Shown here: one piece after another, positions 1 through 8,100 of the stretch
Numbering within the stretch: position 1 is the first letter of the stretch
Layout of the letters: every line of letters begins with the position of its first letter
DNA from: Mangrovibacterium diazotrophicum
Lineage (GTDB): Bacteria; Bacteroidota; Bacteroidia; Bacteroidales; Prolixibacteraceae
Assembly: GCF_003610535.1 (NCBI RefSeq)
Contig: NZ_RAPN01000004.1
Span: forward strand, 248,001 to 312,000
DNA length: 64,000 nt
Reading direction: 5' to 3'
Notes under the pieces: model-generated
Database searches by the model: none
The model's input: only the letters and a program-made list of their open reading frames with translations
Told to the model about the DNA's origin: nothing
Program-made: the position numbers and the translations under genes

Positions 1-90
1 TAACGAAGTAATTAACTACTATCAAACATATAACGGCAACGGATAATCGACGTAAAATAGGTTAAAAGCTAACACTAAAATCACGACACC

Positions 91-816
91 ATGGAAAATA
101 CTTTGCTTAATTATATGAACAAAAGGTTCGGCGAAGAAGGGAAACGAAGAACCGAACATTTTAAAATGGCTGGTCCGGTGATTACGATTTCGCGTGAGGT
201 CGGTTGTGGGGGAATAAAACTCAGCCAGAAGTTGGCAGAAGAACTCAATAAAAGTGTTTTTTGTAAGCAGTGGCAGGTGATCAGTAAGGAAGTTTTAAGC
301 GAGAGCGCGCGCGAGTTGAAAATGAAGCCCGAAAAGGTCGATCGGATTTTCTCAAGCCAGGAACATTTTACTTTCGATGAGATTTTGTCGGCCTTCTCCG
401 ATAAGTATTATAAAAGTAACAAGGTGATTACGAAGACCGTGCGGGAAGTGATTCATAATTTTGCGACAGACGGGTGTTGTATTATCGTTGGTCGCGCCGG
501 TCATCTGATTGCCAATGATATCGATAATGCGCTTCATGTGCGGTTAATTGCGCCGATCAAATGGCGGGTTGAATCGATCTCGGCGCGCCGGAATTTGAGT
601 AAAGCAGATGCCTTAAAATACATTAATGAGACAGAAAAAGAACGGGAGGTATTTCGCGATCATTTTCGGAAAAATAAGCACGAACCGGAAAGCTTCGATA
701 TCATCATCGACATTTCTCGTTTTGAAATGAATAAACTGGTTAAAATAATTTTAACCGCGTTTGAAATGAAAGGCATCCCGGACCAAATGAAAAAAACAGT
801 TCCCTATTTTGGTTAA
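91..816 (+). CDS. Cytidylate kinase-like family protein
   Basis: This 241-residue soluble protein resembles the cytidylate-kinase-like P-loop family (Cytidylate_kin2) common in Bacteroidota and Firmicutes. A nucleotide-binding segment ITISREVGCGG lies at residues 31-41, followed by the helix KLSQKLAEELN, and a conserved IIVGRAGHLIA strand-turn-helix follows near residue 130. A basic segment rich in Arg (SARRNLSKADALKYI) near residue 165 fits the lid that contacts phosphate. Family members are thought to phosphorylate nucleotides, but most are uncharacterised and the substrate cannot be read here. No signal peptide or membrane segment is seen. The first 25 residues precede the domain; Met26 is an alternative start. 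No Shine-Dalgarno is seen before either. A hairpin terminator follows. Confidence 0.8.
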   Translation: MENTLLNYMNKRFGEEGKRRTEHFKMAGPVITISREVGCGGIKLSQKLAEELNKSVFCKQWQVISKEVLSESARELKMKPEKVDRIFSSQEHFTFDEILSAFSDKYYKSNKVITKTVREVIHNFATDGCCIIVGRAGHLIANDIDNALHVRLIAPIKWRVESISARRNLSKADALKYINETEKEREVFRDHFRKNKHEPESFDIIIDISRFEMNKLVKIILTAFEMKGIPDQMKKTVPYFG

Positions 817-836
817 ACAATATTTTGGTAAATGAG

Positions 837-869
837 AAAGGTCACTGCAAAAATGAAGCAGTGACCTTT
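837..869. terminator. Bidirectional terminator between convergent genes
   Basis: Perfect 12-base inverted repeat AAAGGTCACTGC (837-848) / GCAGTGACCTTT (858-869) with an A run on one side and a T run on the other. It sits between the convergent kinase-like gene and the glycosyltransferase gene, so it can serve both strands. Confidence 0.85.
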
Positions 870-951
870 TGTATTTTTAGATTTCTTATAAATCTGAATC
901 TTTTTTGGGGACAAAGGATTACCCTTTGTGTCGTCTTTCATCGACACCTGG

Positions 952-1905
952 CTAAACAATCTTCTTGTCCACCAAATATTTATTGCGTTCGGATGAATTT
1001 CGGGAGAACAGCTCGGCCAAAAAGCCAGCCATGAAAAGCTGTGTTCCTATAATCATGGTGGTTAGTGACAAAAAGAAGTAGGGACTTTCCACAACTTTCG
1101 GTGCAGGAATGTTGTGAGATACGGCAATTAACTTGCTGATTCCAAGCCATGCTGCAGCAAAAAGACCAATAATGAACATCACTGTTCCCAATATCCCGAA
1201 GAAGTGCATGGGGCGTTTGCTGAATTTGGCGATGAAAATCACCGACAACAAATCCAGTGGTCCGCGAATGAAGCGTTCGAAGCCGAATTTCGTTTCACCG
1301 TATTTGCGTTCCTGGTGCTTCACCACTTTTTCGCCGATTTTCTTGAAGCCGGCCCACTTAGCAATGATTGGAATGTAGCGGTGCATTTCGCCGTACACTT
1401 CAATACTTTTTACCAATTGCTTGCGGTAAGCTTTCAACCCGCAGTTGAAGTCGTGTATTTTAATGCCGGAACTTCGGCGTGCAATCCAGTTATAAAATTT
1501 GCTTGGAATATTTTTCGATAAAACCGGATCGTAGCGTTTCTTTTTCCAACCCGACACCAAATCGTACTTTTCTTCAGTAATCATTCGGAAGAATTCCGGT
1601 ATTTCTTCCGGGTTGTCCTGCAGGTCGGCGTCCATGGTGATTACCACGTTGCCTTGTACTTCGCCAAAACCAACATGCAGCGCAGCCGATTTTCCGTAGT
1701 TCCGTCTGAATTTAATTCCTTTTACATCCGGGTTTTCATGGTGTAACTTTTCAATTACTTCCCACGAACGGTCACTACTACCGTCATCAATTAAAATGAT
1801 TTCGTATGAATAACGATTTTCATCCATTACCCGTTTGATCCAGGCGGTCAATTCGGGCAACGACTCTTCTTCGTTTAAAAGAGGAATAACGACGGAAATA
1901 TCCAC
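952..1905 (-). CDS. Family 2 glycosyltransferase (polyprenyl-phosphate sugar transferase type)
   Basis: A 317-residue membrane-anchored GT2 enzyme. The N-terminal catalytic domain begins directly with SVVIPLLNEEESLPEL, contains LIDDGSSD and the metal/nucleotide-binding segment TMDADLQDNPEE near residue 95, and continues with the FNCGLKAYRK and QERKYGETKF segments typical of the DPM1/GtrB/ArnC branch. Two hydrophobic segments at about residues 233-258 and 275-297 anchor the C-terminus in the inner membrane. Relatives move a sugar from a nucleotide donor to polyprenyl phosphate for envelope glycans; donor and acceptor are not evident. It lies 41 bases downstream of the DUF4199 gene on the same strand, an arrangement recurrent in Bacteroidota, and the two are probably co-transcribed. 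Confidence 0.9.
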   Translation of the reverse strand: MDISVVIPLLNEEESLPELTAWIKRVMDENRYSYEIILIDDGSSDRSWEVIEKLHHENPDVKGIKFRRNYGKSAALHVGFGEVQGNVVITMDADLQDNPEEIPEFFRMITEEKYDLVSGWKKKRYDPVLSKNIPSKFYNWIARRSSGIKIHDFNCGLKAYRKQLVKSIEVYGEMHRYIPIIAKWAGFKKIGEKVVKHQERKYGETKFGFERFIRGPLDLLSVIFIAKFSKRPMHFFGILGTVMFIIGLFAAAWLGISKLIAVSHNIPAPKVVESPYFFLSLTTMIIGTQLFMAGFLAELFSRNSSERNKYLVDKKIV

Positions 1906-1946
1906 GTGCTAGAAATTAGTTCTTAAAAGTTAGGACAAAGAAACAA

Positions 1947-2507
1947 TTATTCTTCCGATTTTAGGTCAGACATTGCTTCGTCAAACGCATTTTCATCATC
2001 AATCTTTTTTACGAAAATAGATGAAATGAGGGAAATAATAACGCCCAGTAGTGCGAATGAGAACAAGCCGGAGATAGCGATAATAATTGGGCTGCGGAAG
2101 GCATCCATCATTTTTGAAGCCATTTCAATTTGTTCTTCCGAAACTCCTTGCTTAATCATTTGCTCTTCCTGCATAATCCGTATTTGATCCAAAATACCCG
2201 GGTCAATGAATTTGATGAGGACGACCGTATAAAGTGACTGGATGATTCCGGCGAATGCCATTAGCGTAACGCCGTAGCCAAATGCTGTTCCGTAGCTAAT
2301 AAACCCGCCGAGTTCGTGGTTGCGATATTGAATCTGGAAGTAGACGACTCCCGCGGCTAAAATGACGTAGCTTATCAAACCGAGCGATGTATTTAAGTTC
2401 TGATTGGTGATGTACAAGATAACGTTGTACAGAATCAGAATGATTCCAAGATACAGTCCCGCGGTCATTGCGCTTTTCCAGAAAGTTGATTTTTGTTCCA
2501 TGTTCAT
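1947..2507 (-). CDS. DUF4199 family membrane protein
   Basis: A 186-residue integral membrane protein with four predicted transmembrane segments at about residues 12-33, 41-60, 71-94 and 138-165. Between the third and fourth lies an amphipathic stretch rich in Glu and Met (IRIMQEEQMIKQGVSEEQIE), and the tail is acidic. This matches DUF4199, a family confined mainly to Bacteroidota with no known activity. It precedes the GT2 gene in the same direction, suggesting the pair works together in envelope glycan or lipid-linked sugar handling, which is inference from gene order only. An alternative start is the second Met (MEQKST), two codons in. Confidence 0.85.
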   Translation of the reverse strand: MNMEQKSTFWKSAMTAGLYLGIILILYNVILYITNQNLNTSLGLISYVILAAGVVYFQIQYRNHELGGFISYGTAFGYGVTLMAFAGIIQSLYTVVLIKFIDPGILDQIRIMQEEQMIKQGVSEEQIEMASKMMDAFRSPIIIAISGLFSFALLGVIISLISSIFVKKIDDENAFDEAMSDLKSEE

Positions 2508-2774
2508 AATGTTAGAAGGAGTTCATGACAAATATATCTGATTTTTTTAATGAACAGAATAAAGAGACGAACTTATCTTGCCGTTTGGGCTGAAGTCGCT
2601 ATCTGGATTCAACGGACTTTTGTCCAAATCGCAGATTCGATTTTCTGCAATCCAACAGCCAGAAATAGGCCTTCAAGAAAAAAAATGAAAAAAATATTGC
2701 GTAAATATTTCTTTGAGCGCTAATCGCTTAGTGCTTCCGGGCGTCGGAAATGTTCGGGGCAAGTTGCGATTTCG
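2508..2774. other. Intergenic region without recognised gene
   Basis: This stretch separates the divergent DUF4199 gene and SRP RNA. Small open frames cross it but none has a convincing product. It probably holds the DUF4199 promoter, which could not be pinned down. Confidence 0.5.
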
Positions 2775-2805
2775 TTTGCAGTGAATACAAAAATTTCTAC
2801 TTTTG
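2775..2805 (+). promoter_or_regulatory. Bacteroidota-type promoter of the SRP RNA gene
   Basis: A -33 element TTTG (2775-2778) and a -7 element TACTTTTG (2798-2805) are separated by 19 bases, the published Bacteroidota primary sigma spacing. The predicted transcription start falls close to 2810, exactly where the SRP RNA stem begins. Confidence 0.75.
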
Positions 2806-2808
2806 TCG

Positions 2809-2910
2809 CCGGGTAAGTCCTGTACGACCAGCTCCCTCTGAATCCCCCCAGGGTCGGAAGGCAGCAAGGGTAGGAGGTTGTAGCGGTGCGATACAGGTAG
2901 CTTACCCACT
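2809..2910 (+). ncRNA. ffs: Signal recognition particle RNA, small bacterial type
   Basis: The transcript folds as one long rod: 5' GGGTAAG (2811-2817) pairs with 3' CTTACCC (2901-2907). The apical part carries the universally conserved Ffh-binding core GGTCGGAAGGCAGCAAGGG near 2851-2870. This is the 4.5S-like RNA that, with Ffh, targets membrane and secreted proteins to the translocon. The small size of about 100 nt without an Alu domain is normal for Gram-negative bacteria. Exact ends are estimated from the terminal pairing and the upstream promoter. Confidence 0.92.
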
Positions 2911-2924
2911 TTTTATGATCTTTT

Positions 2925-2998
2925 GCCGGATTAGCTCAGTTGGCCAGAGCACGTGATTTGTAATCTCGGGGTCCACAGTTCGAATCTGTGATCCGGCT
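2925..2998 (+). tRNA. tRNA-Thr (anticodon TGT)
   Basis: The acceptor stem GCCGGAT (2925-2931) pairs with ATCCGGC (2991-2997), followed by discriminator T. The D-arm, the anticodon loop TTTGTAA and the T-loop TTCGAAT are all present. CCA is not encoded. First of three tRNAs in the cluster, starting 14 bases after the SRP RNA. Confidence 0.95.
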
Positions 2999-3046
2999 CA
3001 TAAAAGAAAGCCGAAAGGCTACGTTCTAAAATGAATTGAAAGGTTT

Positions 3047-3132
3047 GGGGAGATACCAAAGTGGCCAACTGGGGCAGACTGTAACTCTGCTGGCGTACGC
3101 CTTCGTAGGTTCGAATCCTGCTCTCCCCACCA
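3047..3132 (+). tRNA. tRNA-Tyr (anticodon GTA)
   Basis: The acceptor stem GGGGAGA (3047-3053) pairs with TCTCCCC (3122-3128). The anticodon loop is CTGTAAC, and the long variable arm typical of bacterial tRNA-Tyr precedes the T-arm. Unlike its two neighbours the sequence continues ACCA, so the CCA end appears to be encoded (3130-3132). Confidence 0.95.
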
Positions 3133-3213
3133 AACAGTTTGCCAGTTTACAGTTAATAGTTTTGAGTTGAATAACTTGAAACTTTACACTCGAAACTTAG
3201 AACTGATTAAGTT

Positions 3214-3286
3214 GCGGGAGTAGCTCAGCTGATAGAGCATTAGCCTTCCAAGCTAAGGGTCGCGGGTTTGAATCCCGTCTCCCGCT
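3214..3286 (+). tRNA. tRNA-Gly (anticodon TCC)
   Basis: The acceptor stem GCGGGAG (3214-3220) pairs with CTCCCGC (3279-3285), with discriminator T. The anticodon loop is CTTCCAA and the T-arm is GCGGGTTTGAATCCCGT. It closes the cluster and is followed within ten bases by a strong terminator. Confidence 0.95.
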
Positions 3287-3291
3287 CAAAG

Positions 3292-3322
3292 AGGTCGTCA
3301 AGTTTATTGACGACCTTTTTTT
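3292..3322 (+). terminator. Rho-independent terminator of the SRP/tRNA cluster
   Basis: Inverted repeat AGGTCGTCAA / TTGACGACCT with a short loop, followed by a run of T. It ends the SRP RNA-tRNA transcription block. The next 255 bases up to the thioredoxin gene show no gene. Confidence 0.9.
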
Positions 3323-3577
3323 ATATCTAAAAATCTCTCCTGTTAAATTTAATCTATACGGCATTGTAATTATCGATTATTTCAGACTCAACTATCTTCT
3401 ATTCTCCCTGTTTCATTAGTTACGTGCCCTAAAAACAAACGATCAGAACAATAACTGAACATGTGTTGAGTGTGTGATGTGATAGATCGGATTTGTGTCG
3501 GGAATAGCTAAGGGGTTGACAACAGAGGCACTGGGAACAACTCCTATTGATCGGGATTTTGCAGACAAATAAATTTA

Positions 3578-3892
3578 ATGAGAGCAAATAGTCGCTTTAA
3601 AAATATCATCAAATCAGATCGCCCAGTGGTGGTTGATTTTTATGCAGATTGGTGTCAGCCGTGTAAAGAAATTCAGCCGGTACTGATTGAACTAAAAAAT
3701 GAATTCAAACAAGATATTCGCGTACTGAAAGTCAACGTGGATTTCAATCCTTATATCGCTAACCAATTTCAGGTGAAATCGATTCCCACAGTGATGATTT
3801 TCAAGTCGGGCGATTTGCAATGGAGCAAAGAAGGGCTTGTTTTGTTGCCCGAGCTTACCGATATATTAAAAAAATACATCTCAGCATCATAG
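3578..3892 (+). CDS. Thioredoxin-like protein (CQPC active site)
   Basis: A 104-residue single-domain thioredoxin, normal size for the family. The redox motif W-C-Q-P-C-K is at residues 25-30, after the strand VVVDFYAD; the cis-proline segment SIPTVMIFKSG follows near residue 68. There is no signal peptide, so it should reduce disulfides in the cytoplasm. QP between the cysteines replaces the classical GP, which shifts redox potential in characterised variants. The N-terminus before the first strand is short (about 16 residues). It ends 52 bases before a PAS histidine kinase gene on the same strand that carries its own cysteine cluster; joint transcription is plausible. Confidence 0.88.
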   Translation: MRANSRFKNIIKSDRPVVVDFYADWCQPCKEIQPVLIELKNEFKQDIRVLKVNVDFNPYIANQFQVKSIPTVMIFKSGDLQWSKEGLVLLPELTDILKKYISAS

Positions 3893-3944
3893 CCTGCAAG
3901 ATTTAACGTAATTCCTTCCTATATTTAGCCAATATCAAACGCCT

Positions 3945-5075
3945 ATGGAAGTTGGGGATAATAATGGGACGGATCGCTTGGAGCGCCTGATCGGTGAAGA
4001 AATCACGATTGGGAGCATACAGTTAGTAAAGGAGTTGTTATCCTCCACATCATCTATCGTTTGTATTCTCAATAGTCAAAACCAGATCGTTTTTGCGAAC
4101 GATACCCTCATTCAGAAATATAATCTAGATCTCGAACGCGACATTTTTGGCCTGCGTTTCGGCGAAATTATGGGTTGCGTTAATCTAAAGGGAGGCGAGT
4201 CTGTTTGCGGAACAACGGAGAAGTGCCGCTATTGCGGGGCTAATTATGCGTTTAAGGACTTTTGGAGTAGCAGACAGTCGGTTGTTAACGAGTGTCGTTT
4301 GATTCGAGAGGAAGAAGGCTACACTCGCCAATACGATTTGGAAATTAAGGCAACTCCTTTTCACTTCGAGGGCGATTACATGGTGCTGTCGTTAGTCGAT
4401 ATTACGGAACAAAAGCGTCGGGAGATTTTGGAACGAATCTTTTTCCACGATATTATCAATATGGCCGGTAGCCTTCGGGGAATCCTGAATATCATGAAAG
4501 AAGTGAAGGACGAGCAGGATGAAGTCGAAAATTTTTTCGAGATCGCAGCTTCTCTGAGCGACGAGATTATTGACGAAATAAAGGCACAACAGCAGCTTCT
4601 CAAAGCAGAATCCGGAGAGCTGGAGGTTTCTACCGAGAAAGTAAATATGGATGGTTTCTTACTGGAAATATGTAACAAAGTGAAGTATTGCCAGGAAGCT
4701 TTTGATCGCAAAATAGATCCCCAGGATTTTACATCGGACGTTGAATTCACAACTGATAAAGTTTTGTTGACGCGTGTTATTTTCAACATGGCCAAGAATG
4801 CCTTGGAAGCAATTCCCCGCGGCGAATCCATCCGCATTGAAGCTTACCTCAAAAACGATAAGATCCGCATTGAAGTTCATAACGACACCTGGATTGAAGA
4901 AGATGTCCGGAACCAACTGTTTCAACGCTCGTATTCGACCAAAGGCAAAAACCGAGGAGTTGGAACTTACAGCATGAAATTGCTCGGTGAGCGTTATTTA
5001 AAAGGCGTCGTCAATTTCGAGAGCACCGAAGCAAACGGGACTACCTTTTATATTGAAATCCCGGAGGCAATCTAG
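3945..5075 (+). CDS. Soluble PAS-domain sensor histidine kinase with a cysteine cluster
   Basis: A 376-residue cytoplasmic kinase without transmembrane segments. A PAS-like sensor occupies residues 30-155 and carries Cys78, Cys88, Cys94 and Cys97 in a C-x9-C-x5-C-x2-C arrangement, with Cys117 further on. The H-box FHDIINMAG places the phospho-acceptor at His168. The ATPase domain has an N-box NMAKNALEAI (281-290) and a glycine turn RGVGTYSMK near 338; the usual D-x-G of the G1 box is replaced by NDTW. Four closely set cysteines suggest a metal, Fe-S or disulfide sensor, which is inference. There is no receiver domain and no adjacent response regulator gene, so its partner is elsewhere. The thioredoxin gene upstream hints at redox sensing. 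Confidence 0.85.
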   Translation: MEVGDNNGTDRLERLIGEEITIGSIQLVKELLSSTSSIVCILNSQNQIVFANDTLIQKYNLDLERDIFGLRFGEIMGCVNLKGGESVCGTTEKCRYCGANYAFKDFWSSRQSVVNECRLIREEEGYTRQYDLEIKATPFHFEGDYMVLSLVDITEQKRREILERIFFHDIINMAGSLRGILNIMKEVKDEQDEVENFFEIAASLSDEIIDEIKAQQQLLKAESGELEVSTEKVNMDGFLLEICNKVKYCQEAFDRKIDPQDFTSDVEFTTDKVLLTRVIFNMAKNALEAIPRGESIRIEAYLKNDKIRIEVHNDTWIEEDVRNQLFQRSYSTKGKNRGVGTYSMKLLGERYLKGVVNFESTEANGTTFYIEIPEAI

Positions 5076-5124
5076 TCACCACCGGGATCTTATCATCTTT
5101 TCAATTTTTTATTCTTTCGGAATT

Positions 5125-8100
5125 CTAATTTCCGCCCAGCGCTTCCCGAATCAGTTGTAACTGATCTTTCGGATATTTTTCGTTTGGTCGCAGTCCTAGC
5201 GCTTTGTTGTAATAGAATCGCGCTACGCTGTAGTTTTTGCTTTCAAAAGCTTTATCAGCGTCAGCAATGGCCGATTGGTATTCTTTTTCACTCTGTGCCG
5301 ATTGTTGTTTTTCCAGTTCTTTCTCAATCTCGTTCAGCCTGATTGATGGATACGGTTCATCTTTCTTTAGAGCTAAAGCGCGTTGATAATACGAACGTGC
5401 AACAGCAAAATCTTTGTTAACGAAGGCTTCATCAGCCGTGCTGATCCAGTTCAGATAGTCTTGTTCTTCACGTTGCGAAAGCAACGTGTTTGTAAGTTTA
5501 CCAATTTCCTTAATCCGGTCTTTCGGATACTGTTCCCACGATTTTATTTCCAGTGCCTTGTTGTAATAGAACTTGGCCAAAGTGTACCCTTTCCGGTCAA
5601 ACTCCTGGTCAGCTTTGGCAATGGCATCGTTGTAAGCTTTAATTTGGTCAGCCGCCAGCGATTGGTCGATCAACCTGCTGATCTCAGCCAAGCGTTGGTG
5701 CGGGTAGGGATTTTCAGGTTGAATATCGGCCGCTTTTTGATAATAGAATTGCGCAACCGTGTAGTCTTGCTTGTCGAAGTTTTCGTCGGCAATTTTGATG
5801 GCTTCGTTGTAAGCCGCGTTGGTCTTTTCAGCAGCGCGGGCTTTTTCAGCCAACAGTTCAAGCTCCTTCAGTTTCAGGTCGATTTTCTCAATTTGTTCCT
5901 TCGGATAACTTTCTTCAGGCTTCAGGTTGACAGCTTGCAGATAAGTGGCTTTAGCCTCAGTCCAGGCTTCGCTGGCGAACTGTCCATCTGCTTTTTGGAT
6001 GGCAGCCTGGTAGTCGGTTTCCAATTTGGCCAATTGAGCGATCAAATCCTCCAGCTCTTTTATTTTGGGCTGAACAGTTGATTCTTTTTCCGGAAGGATC
6101 ACAATGGCTTCGCGGTAGCTGGACACTGCGCTTTCTAACTTTTGGTCGTCAATGTAAGCTTCGGCTTCTTTAATCTTCAAGTTGAAGGCAGCCAGCTTAG
6201 CTGCAGCCAGTGAATCCTCGCTAGCTTGCTGGCGTCTCAGTGCTTCGGCTTGTGCCAGCTGTTGCAGTAGGTTGTCAATCTCCGCCAGTTTATCTTTCGG
6301 ATATTGCTCATTTGGCAAAATCGTCAATGCGTTGTTATAGGCCTCCTGTGCTTTTGGGTAAGCCTTTTGCTTCATGGAAGCGTCGCCCAATGCAATGGCT
6401 GCATTGTACTTGTCTCGCGTTTCTTTTTCGGCTGCGATTCGCAACGCCTCAGCTTCTGCGGCCAACCGGGCGTTTTCGGCGCGTTGGGCCTGTAGTTGCT
6501 CAATTTCTGCAATTCGTTGCGGAGGCTCCGGTTCCAGTGGTTTCAAACCTGCGGCTTGCTTGTAGTAAGTGATCGCCTCGGGCAGTAAATCCTGGTCGTA
6601 GGATGCTTTTGCCGAGCTCATTGCTTGCTGGTATTGGGCATCTATTCCGGCCAGGCGTGCCTGTTCTGCCAGGGTGTTGTCAATTTTTGCAATTTGGTTA
6701 GCCGGGTATTTCTCAGCAGCTTTCAGCGTTAACGCTTCCTGGTAAAGCGGTTTTGCTCCCGCATAGTTTTCGCTGTTGAAAGCCTGATCGGCAGCTGCAA
6801 TTTTCGCGGCATAGGCTTCTTCCAGCTTTTGCCGCTCGGCGTCGGCTAAAGCAGCATCGCGCAGACGCTGGTCAATAATCGCTATTTGATTGGTAGCATA
6901 CTCATCGCCCGCTTTTATAGACAAGGCTGTTTGGTATTCCGGCTTTGCTGAAGCGAACTCATTTTGATTAAACAGCGCATCGGCTTTTTTAATAGCAGCC
7001 AGGTAGGCTTGCTCCAAGGCGGCGGCCTTCTGACGTTCTATTTCGGCCAACTGGTTAACCGGATATTCTTCTTCTTTTTTCAGCAAATGCGCTTCATCAT
7101 AAGCATCAATGGCTGTCTCAAAATCTTTGATTTTAAAGGCATCGTCTCCTCGCTTAATTGCCGCGGCATAGGTGCGGTTTAGTTCCGCCAGCACTTCCTG
7201 TTGGTGTTGCTGATCGGCCAGAATCGCATCGATTTCCACAATCTTATCTTTTGGATATTGTTCTGCGGGTTTCAAACGACTGGCATCCGTGTAGCTTGTT
7301 TTAGCCGGTTGGTAATTGTTCAGTTTGAAAAGTGAATCAGCCTTGCTTATGTAGGCCAGGTACGACCGTTCCAGTTGCTCATTCTTCAACTGGTCTGCAA
7401 TGAATTGCTTCGCTTTTGAAATTTGATCAGCCGGGTAGGTTTCTTTGGGCTTCAATTTCAGCGCAGCTTCGTAGTCGGTGATGGCATTCTCATAAAACCT
7501 GGTATTGAAAGCGGCATCAGCCTGTTGAATCAGGTTGGCGTAATTTTCGTCCAGCGTTGCCTGGTCGGCTAAGCGTTGCAGTTCCAGATCGATCCTTGCA
7601 ATCTGGTCCTTCGGATATTTTTCTTCCGGTTTTATCCCGAGTGCCTGTTGATAGCTGCCTTTAGCCACAGCGTATTGTTGCACGCTGAAAGCCTGATCAC
7701 CAGCGGCAATTGCCGAAGCGTACTGATCTTCGATAGCTTGTTGTGCCAGAATGCGATCGATTTCGGCAATACGGTTTTTCGCAAGCTCATGGTCGGCTTT
7801 TAAGGCCAATACTTGCTGGTATTTTGTTTTGGCTACCGGATATTCCTGGTGGTTGAAACTTGCGTTGGCTTCTGCCAGTAGCTGATCCAGCTGTTGGCTC
7901 TGTTGCATCCGGCGATCAATTTCAGCGATCCGATCCTTCGGATATTGTTCGCTTGGCTTCACTGCCAGCGCCTGTTGGTAGAAGTTCTTCGATGAGTCCA
8001 GCACATCTTTGTCAAACCAATCGTCAGCTTTAGCAATAAGCTCGTCATATTTTTCACCTTCGGCCAGCTGTTGCATGGCTGCTTCGGTAGCAGCAATACG

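Noticed and set aside
3287-3577. Possible integration site downstream of the tRNA-Gly gene
   Set aside because: No repeat of the tRNA 3' end and no integrase were found within the window.
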